DNA of 64,000 nt, taken from assembly GCF_000411975.1 (NCBI RefSeq), contig NZ_ASXG01000126.1:62001-126000 (forward strand), written 5' to 3'. The notes under the pieces are model-generated. The model was not told where the DNA came from. It saw only the letters and a list, made by a program, of their open reading frames with translations, and ran no database searches. The translations under genes and the position numbers were made by a program. The stretch is from Amycolatopsis orientalis DSM 43388 (GTDB taxonomy: Bacteria; Actinomycetota; Actinomycetes; Mycobacteriales; Pseudonocardiaceae). Shown here one piece after another: positions 1 to 6,915 of the stretch. The number at the start of each line of letters is the position of its first letter. The first letter of the stretch is position 1.

Positions 1-495
1 AGGCGATCATGGCCGCCGGGTTCGGTCCGGAGCCGGTGCTCCCTCCGTTGCCCGGCAACGGTTCCCGCCCGCCGAATCCCGGAGGCGTCCCCGCCGGCCG
101 GCAAACACCCGCGAGCGTGTGGCGGACGTGGCCGCCGGAACGCCGGGACCGTTCCCCGCCGGTGCGAAGCACGAACCGGAAATCCGCGCCCTCGCCTGGG
201 AGGTGATAGTGGACGCGGCCAGCCGGGAGGCCTGCCACGACGCTTGGCCGAAGCGGCTCGCACAGCCCCGGCATCGCGTCTCGTGACGTGGTCTCGCGGC
301 CACCCGGCAGCACTGGCCCGCACCATAGATCGTCAGCACGGTTGCTTTCACCCGAACTGGTTCCGGCCCCGCCGCAGCGTCCGGCGGGGCCGGATCTCCG
401 CGAAGAGGGATTCGGAGCGAGTCGTCAGCAGAGCAGAGGGGACTAGCGAGCGCCCGCCCCGGCCGCGGGCACGAGGGAAGGAGAAAGGGAGGCGC
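1..495. other. Gene-free stretch upstream of hsp20
   Basis: I see no convincing coding sequence here. Open frames exist on both strands but lack a ribosome-binding site and resemble no family I know. The stretch probably holds the promoter and leader of the small heat-shock gene, including the hairpin at 362-394. I did not find a CIRCE element or an HspR-type HAIR motif. Confidence 0.5.
362..394 (+). promoter_or_regulatory. 13-bp perfect hairpin in the hsp20 leader
   Basis: The arms at 362-374 and 382-394 are perfectly complementary (left arm TCCGGCCCCGCCG) around a 7-nt loop. The hairpin ends about 100 nt before the hsp20 start. It could terminate an upstream transcript or be a leader structure. 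It is too stable to be a simple RNA thermometer. Confidence 0.4.
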
Positions 496-933
496 ATGGT
501 CATGTTGATGCGAACTGACCCGTTCCGGGAGCTCGATCGGCTGACCCAGCAGTTCTTCGGCGGCAACGGCACCACGACCCGTCCGGCGGTGATGCCGATG
601 GACGCCTACCGGTCCGGCAACGACTACGTGGTGCAATTCGACCTGCCCGGCGTCGCGCCGGAGTCGATCGACCTGGACGTCGAGCGCAACGTGCTGACCG
701 TGAAGGCCGAGCGCAGGCCCGACTACGGCGAGGACGCGGAAGTCCAGGTTTCCGAGCGGCCGCGCGGGGTGTTCTCCCGGCAGCTGTTCCTCGGCGACAC
801 CCTCGACGCCGACCACATCAAAGCCGACTACGACGCGGGCGTCCTCACCCTGCGGGTGCCGATCGCCGAACAGGCCAAGCCACGCAAGATCGCCATCGGC
901 AGCAGCGGCGAAGCCAAGCAGATCCGCTCCTGA
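496..933 (+). CDS. Hsp20/alpha-crystallin small heat-shock protein
   Basis: A 145-residue ATP-independent holdase chaperone, expected to form cytoplasmic oligomers that bind unfolding proteins. The N-terminus (MVMLMRTDPFRELDRLTQQ) is the usual short amphipathic arm. It is followed by an alpha-crystallin domain from about residue 35: DAYRSGNDYVVQFDLPGV, then ERNVLTVKAER, then DYDAGVLTLRVPI near the end. The ATG at 496 is chosen because GGGAGG lies just before it; the frame is open further upstream without a site or family similarity. Length is normal for actinobacterial Hsp20 proteins. It stands alone between the leader hairpin and a terminator-like hairpin. The specific paralogue (Hsp18-like or other) cannot be decided. 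Confidence 0.93.
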   Translation: MVMLMRTDPFRELDRLTQQFFGGNGTTTRPAVMPMDAYRSGNDYVVQFDLPGVAPESIDLDVERNVLTVKAERRPDYGEDAEVQVSERPRGVFSRQLFLGDTLDADHIKADYDAGVLTLRVPIAEQAKPRKIAIGSSGEAKQIRS

Positions 934-946
934 CCGTCCCGATGCC

Positions 947-972
947 GGCCCCGTTCCGCAGCGAGCGGGGCC
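947..972 (+). terminator. Probable terminator of hsp20
   Basis: GGCCCCG at 947-953 pairs with CGGGGCC at 966-972, starting 13 nt after the hsp20 stop. There is no U-tract, which is common in high-G+C actinobacteria. The remaining spacer to 1266 shows nothing else I can support. Confidence 0.45.
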
Positions 973-1266
973 ACGGCTTCCAGCGGGAGGTCCCCGCGCG
1001 GGCAAAAGCACCGCCCTGACCGCCGCTACCCCCGCGCGACCGCTGTGCCGGAATCGCGGTTCCCGGCTCGCTAACCGGTCGGCAAGCTCTCGCCGCTGCT
1101 CCCCCTCGGCCGCTGTCCGTCCACTCGCGACCTCGCCGACGTCCTAACCCGGCCCAGTCCGATGTGGACAGTTCGGGCGAGCACGGACTAGGGGCACCTC
1201 CGGTCGGCGGTAGCGCGCCGGTCCCCGGCTCCGTCACCCTGGGCAGTCGAGGACGGGAGGCAGCGG

Positions 1267-2487
1267 GTGAAGGTCGTCATCGTCGGAGCGGGCGTCGGCG
1301 GGCTGACCGCGGCCCTGCGGCTGCACCGCGAAGGCATCGAAGCCACGGTGTACGAACAAAGCACCCGGATCGGCGAACTCGGCGTCGGGATCAACGCGTT
1401 GCCGCACGCGGTCGAAGAGCTCGCCGCGCTCGGATTGCTCGACCAGCTGGACGAGATCGGGATCCGGACCCGCGAGCTGTTCTACACCCACCGGCTCGGG
1501 CAGGTGATCCTGCGCAGGCCGTGCGGGCTCGACGCCGGATTCGCGCTCCCGCAATACTGTCTGCACCGGGGCCGGCTGCAAAGCATGTTGCTGCGAGCCG
1601 TCCGGTCCCGGCTCGGGCCCGCAGCGGTGCGGACCGGGCACCGGCTGATCGGGTTCGAGCAGGACTCGCGAGGCGTCCGAGCGCACTTCGCCGATCGGGA
1701 CAGCGGCGAGCCGGTCACCGTGGCCGGGGACCTTCTGGTGGCCGCCGACGGGATCCACTCGGCCGTCCGGTCCCTGCTCTTCCCGCAGGAAGGACCGCCG
1801 CGCTGGAACGGGGTCCAGATGTGGCGCGGCGCGACCGACTGGCCGGAATTCGGCGGCGGCGCTTCGATGATCGTCTCCGGCGGGACGGCGGCCAAACTGG
1901 TGCTCTACCCGATCGGGCCGGGCCGGACCGCGGGCACCCGGCTCACCAACTGGGCGGTCTGCGTCCGGACCGGGAAGCCCGGCGACCCTCCCCCGGACCG
2001 GCAGGACTGGGCCAAACCCGGCGACCGCGCCGAGCTGGCCCGGCACCTCGGGCGGTTCCGGTGCCCGCAGGTCGACCACGCCGCGCTGGCCGAGGCCACC
2101 GAGGAGATCTTCGAGTTCCCGATGTGCGACCGCGACCCGCTGCCCGCCTGGTCGCACGGACGCGTGACGCTGCTCGGCGACGCCGCCCATCCGATGTACC
2201 CGATGGGGTCGAACGGCGCCGGCCAGGCGATTCTCGACGCGTCCAGCCTCGCCTCGCAGCTGGCGCGGCACGCCGGCCCCGCCGAGGCGCTGCGCGCGTA
2301 CGAAACCGACCGGCTGGCGGCCACCAGCGAGATCGTGCTGCGCAACCGCCGGGGCGGCCCGGAAAACGTCATCGACGAGGTCGAGCGGCGCGCACCGAAC
2401 GGCTTCGACCGCCTCGAGGACGTCATCGACGCGGCGACGCTCGAGGAGATCGTCAGCGGCTACGCGAGGGTTTCCGGGGCGTCCTAG
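1267..2487 (+). CDS. FAD-dependent monooxygenase (PhzS/salicylate-hydroxylase type)
   Basis: A 406-residue class A flavoprotein hydroxylase, expected to use NAD(P)H and O2 to hydroxylate an aromatic substrate. All three FAD/NAD(P)H signatures are visible: the dinucleotide-binding GAGVGG at residues 7-12, the DG motif (LLVAADGIHSAVR) near 155, and the GD motif (VTLLGDAAHPMYPMGSNGAGQ) near 302. The C-terminal part (GPENVIDEVERRAPNGF) resembles PhzS-like proteins. The start is GTG. The gene converges on the cupin gene, and a shared hairpin separates them. Its substrate is unknown; the neighbouring cupin is not strong evidence for a joint pathway. Confidence 0.88.
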   Translation: MKVVIVGAGVGGLTAALRLHREGIEATVYEQSTRIGELGVGINALPHAVEELAALGLLDQLDEIGIRTRELFYTHRLGQVILRRPCGLDAGFALPQYCLHRGRLQSMLLRAVRSRLGPAAVRTGHRLIGFEQDSRGVRAHFADRDSGEPVTVAGDLLVAADGIHSAVRSLLFPQEGPPRWNGVQMWRGATDWPEFGGGASMIVSGGTAAKLVLYPIGPGRTAGTRLTNWAVCVRTGKPGDPPPDRQDWAKPGDRAELARHLGRFRCPQVDHAALAEATEEIFEFPMCDRDPLPAWSHGRVTLLGDAAHPMYPMGSNGAGQAILDASSLASQLARHAGPAEALRAYETDRLAATSEIVLRNRRGGPENVIDEVERRAPNGFDRLEDVIDAATLEEIVSGYARVSGAS

Positions 2488-2500
2488 CAGCAGGTGCACC

Positions 2501-2522
2501 GCGCCTGAGCCGGTTCAGGCGC
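2501..2522. terminator. Bidirectional hairpin between convergent genes
   Basis: GCGCCTGA (2501-2508) pairs with TCAGGCGC (2515-2522) across a 6-nt loop. It follows the monooxygenase stop by 13 nt, and its right arm includes the stop codon of the leftward cupin gene. It could therefore serve both genes. Confidence 0.5.
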
Positions 2523-2991
2523 CTTCCACCGAACCCGGCGGCAGGAAGTCGACGTCGTGCAGTGCCGACACCCGGACCACCTCGGCCGGGTCGGTCAGGT
2601 TGTGCAGTTTGTCGAACAGCGTCGCGAGCTTCCCGGCCGGGCTCACCCAGAACAATCCCCGGGTGATGCCCTCGCTGCGGTTGTAATAGGCGTGCGGAAG
2701 CCCCTTCGGCATCCGCACGGTGTCGCCGGGGCCCGCGGTCTCCCATTGGCCGTCGAGGTAGAGCGTGAAGACGCCCTCCAGGATGTAAATGTGCTCGTCC
2801 TGGGTCGGATGGACATGCGGCGGCACCCCGGTGCCGGGCGGGTCGAGGGTCTCGAAGGCGAAGCTCGACTCGCTCGCCGCCTTCATCGAGTAGGTGTGGC
2901 CGAGCACGTTCCAGACCTTGTTCCGCATGCCCTCGCGGGCGGGCGTGATCCCCTTGGGCAGGGGACCGAGCACGATTTCCTCGCCGGTCAT
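2515..2991 (-). CDS. Cupin-domain protein
   Basis: A 158-residue single-domain cupin of unknown function. Cupin motif 1 is clear (PPHVHPTQDEHIYILEG, two His and one Glu metal ligand), and motif 2 lies about 20 residues later (GDTVRMPKGLPHAYYN). It therefore probably binds a divalent metal in a small beta-barrel and could be a dioxygenase, an isomerase or a ligand-binding protein. The ATG at 2991 is chosen over upstream starts because GGAGGTGTG directly precedes it. The gene lies just downstream of the leftward XRE-cupin regulator gene, 111 bp away, and could be read through from it. Confidence 0.8.
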   Translation of the reverse strand: MTGEEIVLGPLPKGITPAREGMRNKVWNVLGHTYSMKAASESSFAFETLDPPGTGVPPHVHPTQDEHIYILEGVFTLYLDGQWETAGPGDTVRMPKGLPHAYYNRSEGITRGLFWVSPAGKLATLFDKLHNLTDPAEVVRVSALHDVDFLPPGSVEGA

Positions 2992-3102
2992 CACACCTCC
3001 TGGCCGATGGTTTCTCCGCCAGGGACTCTGCGCCATCCGGTCGCGCGTGTACAGCCGCCAGTCCGCCGACCTCGCGGGAACGACCGAGCCAGCGGCAGGA
3101 GG

Positions 3103-3666
3103 TCAGTTGTATTCGGAGATCTCCACGCCGAACGTCCCCGGCTCCAGTGCCTCGAAGATGTGCGGCACGTCCCCGGGGTAGCAGATGTAGTCCCCGGGCA
3201 GCATCTCCACCGGATCGTCCATGATGCCGATCCTCGCCCGCCCGGCGCACAGCACGGTGTGCTCCACCACGCCGCTCATGTGCGGGTCCGAGCGCCGCGG
3301 GGTGCCGGGTTCCGCGCTGACCAGGTAGATGTCCCGGCGCGCCGCGGACGGACAGGCGGACAGCAGGGTGCACGCGTAGTCGGCGTGTTCGGCGAACACC
3401 GTGGGGCCCTTGCCCGCGCGGATCACCTTCACCTCCTGCCGTTCCGGTTCGACCAGCCGGGAGAACGGGACGTCCAGCGCGACGCCCAGCGCCCACAGCG
3501 TCTCCACGCTCGGGTTGCCGGAGCCCGATTCCAGCTGGGACAACGTGGATTTCGCCAGCCCGGCGCGCCGGGCGACCTCGGTCAGGGAGAGGCCGGCGCG
3601 GGCCCGTTCGCGGCGCAGGGACGCCGCGATGATGTCCAGCGGCGCGCCGGTGCTCTCGTTCGGCAT
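3103..3666 (-). CDS. XRE-family regulator with C-terminal cupin domain
   Basis: A 187-residue transcription factor. An HTH_3/XRE domain lies at about residues 12-66 (RRERARAGLSLTEVARRAG, then LAKSTLSQLESG). It is followed by a cupin sensor at about 110-180 (DPHMSGVVEHTVLCAGRA, then GDYICYPGDVPHIFEA). Regulators of this build often sit beside the transporter or enzyme they control and sense a small ligand through the cupin. Here the gene is divergent from azlCD, with 68 bp between the starts. Two identical-architecture palindromes lie between and over the starts, so it most likely controls azlCD and itself. The ligand may be a branched-chain or other amino acid, by inference from the neighbour. 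Confidence 0.9.
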   Translation of the reverse strand: MPNESTGAPLDIIAASLRRERARAGLSLTEVARRAGLAKSTLSQLESGSGNPSVETLWALGVALDVPFSRLVEPERQEVKVIRAGKGPTVFAEHADYACTLLSACPSAARRDIYLVSAEPGTPRRSDPHMSGVVEHTVLCAGRARIGIMDDPVEMLPGDYICYPGDVPHIFEALEPGTFGVEISEYN

Positions 3667-3688
3667 GTGTTCGCTCCATCAGTCTTCG

Positions 3689-3704
3689 CGTTCGCCTTGA
3701 CGAA
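3689..3704. promoter_or_regulatory. Palindromic operator candidate 1 (regulator side)
   Basis: The sequence is GTTCGCCTTGACGAAC, that is GTTCG-N6-CGAAC. It lies 23 bp upstream of the XRE-cupin start. The arms match those of the site at 3739-3754, and the two sites are exactly 50 bp apart, about five helical turns. Confidence 0.6.
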
Positions 3705-3734
3705 CAGGGCCGGACCTGTTCAGCATAGGACACT

Positions 3735-4430
3735 ATGCGTTCGATTTGGCGAACACTCGATCGCGGCCTGGCCCGCGACATCGGTCTCGTGTGCCTGGCC
3801 GACGCCCTCGTGGGCGTGTCCTACGGCGCCATCGCGGTGGGCTCCGGCTTCCCGCTGTGGGCGCCGATGCTGCTGTCCCTGCTGGTCTTCGCCGGCGCGT
3901 CGCAGTTCATGTTCGTCGGCATCGTCGCCTCGGGCGGCAATCCGCTCGCCGCGGTCGCCGCCGGGCTGCTGGTGAACGCGCGGCACGTGCCCTTCGGGTT
4001 CGCGGTCGGCGACGCGCTGGGGCGCGGCCTGCTCGGGCGGCTGGCCGGGAGCCACCTGATGATCGACGAATCGGTGGCGTTCGCGCTGGCCCAGCGCGAC
4101 GCGGACCGGAGGCGGGCGGCGTACTGGGCGTGCGGCGCCGGGCTGTTCGTGTGCTGGAACCTCGGCGTCGTGGTCGGCGCGTTCGCCGGCGCCGCGATCA
4201 GCGACACCGACGCGTTCGGCCTGGACGCGGCCTTCCCGGCGGTGCTGCTGGCGCTGGTGCTGCCGTCGCTGAAGGACCGGGCCTCGCGGCTGCCGGTGCT
4301 GATCGGCGTGGTGGTCGCGCTCGCCGCCACTCCCCTGCTCCCGGCCGGGCTGCCGGTGCTGCTCGCACTGGTCGGCGTGGTCGCCGGCGCGGCGGCGAAA
4401 GAGCCGAAGTCGCTGGAAGGAGCGCACTGA
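3735..4430 (+). CDS. azlC: AzlC family branched-chain amino acid exporter, large subunit
   Basis: A 231-residue integral membrane protein of the AzlC (LIV-E) family, the larger subunit of a two-component amino acid exporter. Typical family features are visible: the N-terminal membrane segment with SYGAIAVGSG, the FAGASQFMFVGIVASGGNP region, and the conserved NARHVPFGFAVGDAL loop. Hydrophobic segments cover most of the length. The stop overlaps the azlD start (TGATG), so the two are translationally coupled. The ATG at 3735 has no clear ribosome-binding site, and an operator candidate overlaps codons 2-7. The mRNA may be leaderless. Confidence 0.92.
   Translation: MRSIWRTLDRGLARDIGLVCLADALVGVSYGAIAVGSGFPLWAPMLLSLLVFAGASQFMFVGIVASGGNPLAAVAAGLLVNARHVPFGFAVGDALGRGLLGRLAGSHLMIDESVAFALAQRDADRRRAAYWACGAGLFVCWNLGVVVGAFAGAAISDTDAFGLDAAFPAVLLALVLPSLKDRASRLPVLIGVVVALAATPLLPAGLPVLLALVGVVAGAAAKEPKSLEGAH
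3739..3754. promoter_or_regulatory. Palindromic operator candidate 2 (azlC side)
   Basis: The sequence is GTTCGATTTGGCGAAC, again GTTCG-N6-CGAAC. It sits just inside the azlC reading frame, directly after the ATG. A repressor bound here would block transcription initiating at or just before the start codon. Confidence 0.6.
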
Positions 4431-4750
4431 TGGACGGCGCGGACCTGATCATCGCGACCCTCGTGCTGGCGGCCGGGACGTTCGCGTTCCGGCTGGCCGG
4501 ACCGATGCTGCGGACGAAAGTGCGGCTGTCCCCACGGGCCGAACGGCTGATGACGCTGTCGGCGGTGGTGCTGCTCGCCGCGCTGGTCGCGACCAGCGCG
4601 CTGACTCAGGGGCACGAATTCGCCGGGATCGCCCGGCCGGCCGGAGTGCTGGTCGGCGGCGTGCTCGCATGGCGGAAGGCGCCGTTCGTGGCGGTCGTGA
4701 TCGCCGCCGCGGCGACCGCTGCTCTGCTCCGGCTCGCCGGGGTGCCGTAA
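4430..4750 (+). CDS. azlD: AzlD family branched-chain amino acid exporter, small subunit
   Basis: A 106-residue membrane protein of the AzlD family, partner of AzlC. About four hydrophobic segments are visible: LIIATLVLAAGTFAFRLAGP, a central LSAVVLLAALVATSAL, then AGVLVGGVLAW and VVIAAAATAALLR. The start overlaps the azlC stop, as is usual for the pair. Length is normal for the family (about 100 residues). Confidence 0.9.
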   Translation: MDGADLIIATLVLAAGTFAFRLAGPMLRTKVRLSPRAERLMTLSAVVLLAALVATSALTQGHEFAGIARPAGVLVGGVLAWRKAPFVAVVIAAAATAALLRLAGVP

Positions 4751-4829
4751 ATAGTTCCCGGGAATTGCGCCGCATCTTTCGCGGACTGAATTCGCGGCAA
4801 AAGAAACCCGCCCGGCAAGCGATAATGCC

Positions 4830-4867
4830 GCGGGAGGGAGAGACGAGTGCTCGCCTCCCCCTCCCGC
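4830..4867. terminator. Hairpin between convergent azlD and metalloprotease genes
   Basis: GCGGGAGG (4830-4837) pairs with CCTCCCGC (4860-4867), and purine/pyrimidine-rich flanks extend the stem. The hairpin lies between two converging genes and probably terminates both. Confidence 0.45.
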
Positions 4868-4888
4868 CGGCGGGAAATCAGTTTCGGT

Positions 4889-6472
4889 TCATCGCGCGGA
4901 AACCGCCCGCGAACTGACCGCGCCGCACGTCGGTTCGTCCGGCTGCGCGGACACGCTCACCGCGTCCCAGGCCGCCTTGACCGTGTTGAATTCGGTGCAA
5001 CCGTTCGGGAAAAGGTTCTTCGCCGCGGTCAGCGTCCAGGTCCGGTAGCTCTGGTAAGAGCTGGCGCTGGTCTTGAGCAGCATCGCGTTGTAGAAGATCT
5101 TCACCGCGGTCTGCACGCCGAGCCCGGCGACCGTGGAGTTGTTGCAGGTCGGGCTGGCCGGCTGGCCGTTGGCCGGGTTCGTCCCCTCGGCGAGGAGGTA
5201 GAACCAGTGGTTGCCGGGGCCGGCCGCGGCGTGCACCTCGGTGCCCGGGATCGAGTCGTCGTAGCAGTTCGCGTGGCCGAGCTGGGACGGGTCGTACATG
5301 TTGCGGATCGGCCCGCTGCCGGTGAGGTTCACCTGGTTGCCGACGAGGAAGTCCGGCACCGCGTAGGGCGCGGGCTCGTTGGCGAACCATTCCGACGATG
5401 CCCCGAAGACGTCCGCGACGAATTCCTGGGTGCCGCCGCCGGACATGCTGCCCGGCGTGTGGTCGTCGATGCCGTGGCCGAACTCGTGCCCGATCACGTC
5501 GAGCGAGCCGATCCACTGGCCCGCGGTGTTGTTCCCGACCTGGACCTGGGTGCCGTCGTAGTAGGCGTTCTGCTCGTTGAGCCCGACGCGGATCGGCCAG
5601 GCGCCGCCGTTGCCGTCGAAGCTGTTGCGGCCCAGCCATTGCGACAGCATCTTGTTCTCCTGCTGGATGCCGTAGAGGGCGTCGGCGCAGCCGGTTTCCT
5701 TGTCGGTCTCGTCGCCGTTGCCCCAGCTGTCGCTGGACTTGGTGAAGGTCTGCTGGGTGGCGGCGTCCTGGCAGCTGAGGTTCGCGATGGCCGGGTCGGT
5801 CATCGAATAGCCGCCCGCGCCGTCCGAGGACGTGTCGAGGTGCAGCGGCTCCGGGCCGTTCCACACGCCCTGCGCGTCGCCGTAGGCCACGTGTTCCTGG
5901 GTGTGCAGCACCTTGCCGGTCATCGCGTCGACGACGACGTCGAGCTTGCTGGGCCCTTCCGCGTTCCGCCCGGTCACGCGGGTCGTCCACGCGAGTTTCG
6001 GCGTTCCGAGCGCATACGTGGCCAGCGTCGCGGGCTGCACAGTGTCCACAGTGGGCACTTGGGTGCGGGCGATCGCTTCGGCTTGCTTCGCGGACAGCTT
6101 CGGCGACGTGCTGGGCAGATCGATCGCGGCGGTCTGCGCGACCGACGTGGCGAGGACCTGGCCGGCAGAGTTCGTGGCCACGACGAAGTCGCCGCCGATC
6201 ACCGGCAGGCCCCGGTAGGTGCGGTCGTAGGGCACGTACTTCAAGCCGTTGGTCGACGAGATCACCTTGTGCTGCTGGAAAACGTCGTCCTTGCCGGCGT
6301 GCAGCGCGGCGGGCCGGGACGCCACCAGCGCCTGCGCGGCGCTGGCCGCCATGGCCTCGGCGGCCTGCGGACTCTGCGGTTCGAGCGGTTGCGCGTGGGC
6401 GGCGGTGGCCGTGGTGACGGCCCCGGCCAGCACCCCGGCTGCGAGCAGCACGAGCGGTCGGCGCGATTTCAT
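4889..6472 (-). CDS. Secreted thermolysin-like (M4) neutral metalloprotease
   Basis: A 527-residue zinc endopeptidase made as a secreted pre-pro-protein. A signal peptide covers about residues 1-28 (MKSRRPLVLLAAGVLAGAV with an Ala-rich end). It is followed by an FTP/PepSY-type propeptide (about 40-190). The M4 catalytic domain carries the zinc motif HEFGHGIDDHTPG with the glutamate ligand in EFVADVFGASSEW about 20 residues later. The C-terminal M4 helical domain contains the catalytic His in the EVHAAAGPGNHWFYLLAEG region. No extra C-terminal domain is present. The protein probably degrades extracellular proteins. The gene is divergent from fusA2 across a 443-bp spacer. Confidence 0.93.
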   Translation of the reverse strand: MKSRRPLVLLAAGVLAGAVTTATAAHAQPLEPQSPQAAEAMAASAAQALVASRPAALHAGKDDVFQQHKVISSTNGLKYVPYDRTYRGLPVIGGDFVVATNSAGQVLATSVAQTAAIDLPSTSPKLSAKQAEAIARTQVPTVDTVQPATLATYALGTPKLAWTTRVTGRNAEGPSKLDVVVDAMTGKVLHTQEHVAYGDAQGVWNGPEPLHLDTSSDGAGGYSMTDPAIANLSCQDAATQQTFTKSSDSWGNGDETDKETGCADALYGIQQENKMLSQWLGRNSFDGNGGAWPIRVGLNEQNAYYDGTQVQVGNNTAGQWIGSLDVIGHEFGHGIDDHTPGSMSGGGTQEFVADVFGASSEWFANEPAPYAVPDFLVGNQVNLTGSGPIRNMYDPSQLGHANCYDDSIPGTEVHAAAGPGNHWFYLLAEGTNPANGQPASPTCNNSTVAGLGVQTAVKIFYNAMLLKTSASSYQSYRTWTLTAAKNLFPNGCTEFNTVKAAWDAVSVSAQPDEPTCGAVSSRAVSAR

Positions 6473-6915
6473 CGGCGGTGTTCTCCTCCGGACAGGCCGG
6501 ATCAGGCCCGGGGGTGGGGGCCGGATTCGGAGGTGGAATGGGATCGAACCCCGCCAAGAGTCGGGTTTTTCCCAACTCCGGACAACCGACGAAGGTCGTT
6601 AAGTTATCAACTTCGGCGCATCGGTCCGCATTTCCGGCGCTCGATTCCCGGGATTCCTCTTTCGCCCAAGAATCACCGTCCGCCCACTCCGGCAGGAGCC
6701 CGGCTTTCCGGATGAATCCGGCGGTGAACGGCCCAGGAATTCCTTTGTGGACAGTCGGTGCCGGGTGGCGTCCACAATGGAATCGGGCGTCCCGGGCGTC
6801 GCGGGCGGCCGGTCAGCGAACGGCTGGTCCCGGGCCTCCCGCCTTGCTTCCCGGCGGGTCGCGGGTGTGTGATCGGAGACACAGTTCTTCCATCCGCGTC
6901 GCTGAGGAGGCCGTC
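6473..6915. other. Divergent promoter spacer, protease/fusA2
   Basis: No gene is visible in these 443 bp between the leftward protease and rightward fusA2, so promoters for both must lie here. An AT-richer patch (GTTAAGTTATCAAC near 6598) is the best promoter candidate by composition. A widely spaced inverted pair TTGTGGAC / GTCCACAA flanks about 6748-6777. I cannot assign an operator. Confidence 0.4.
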
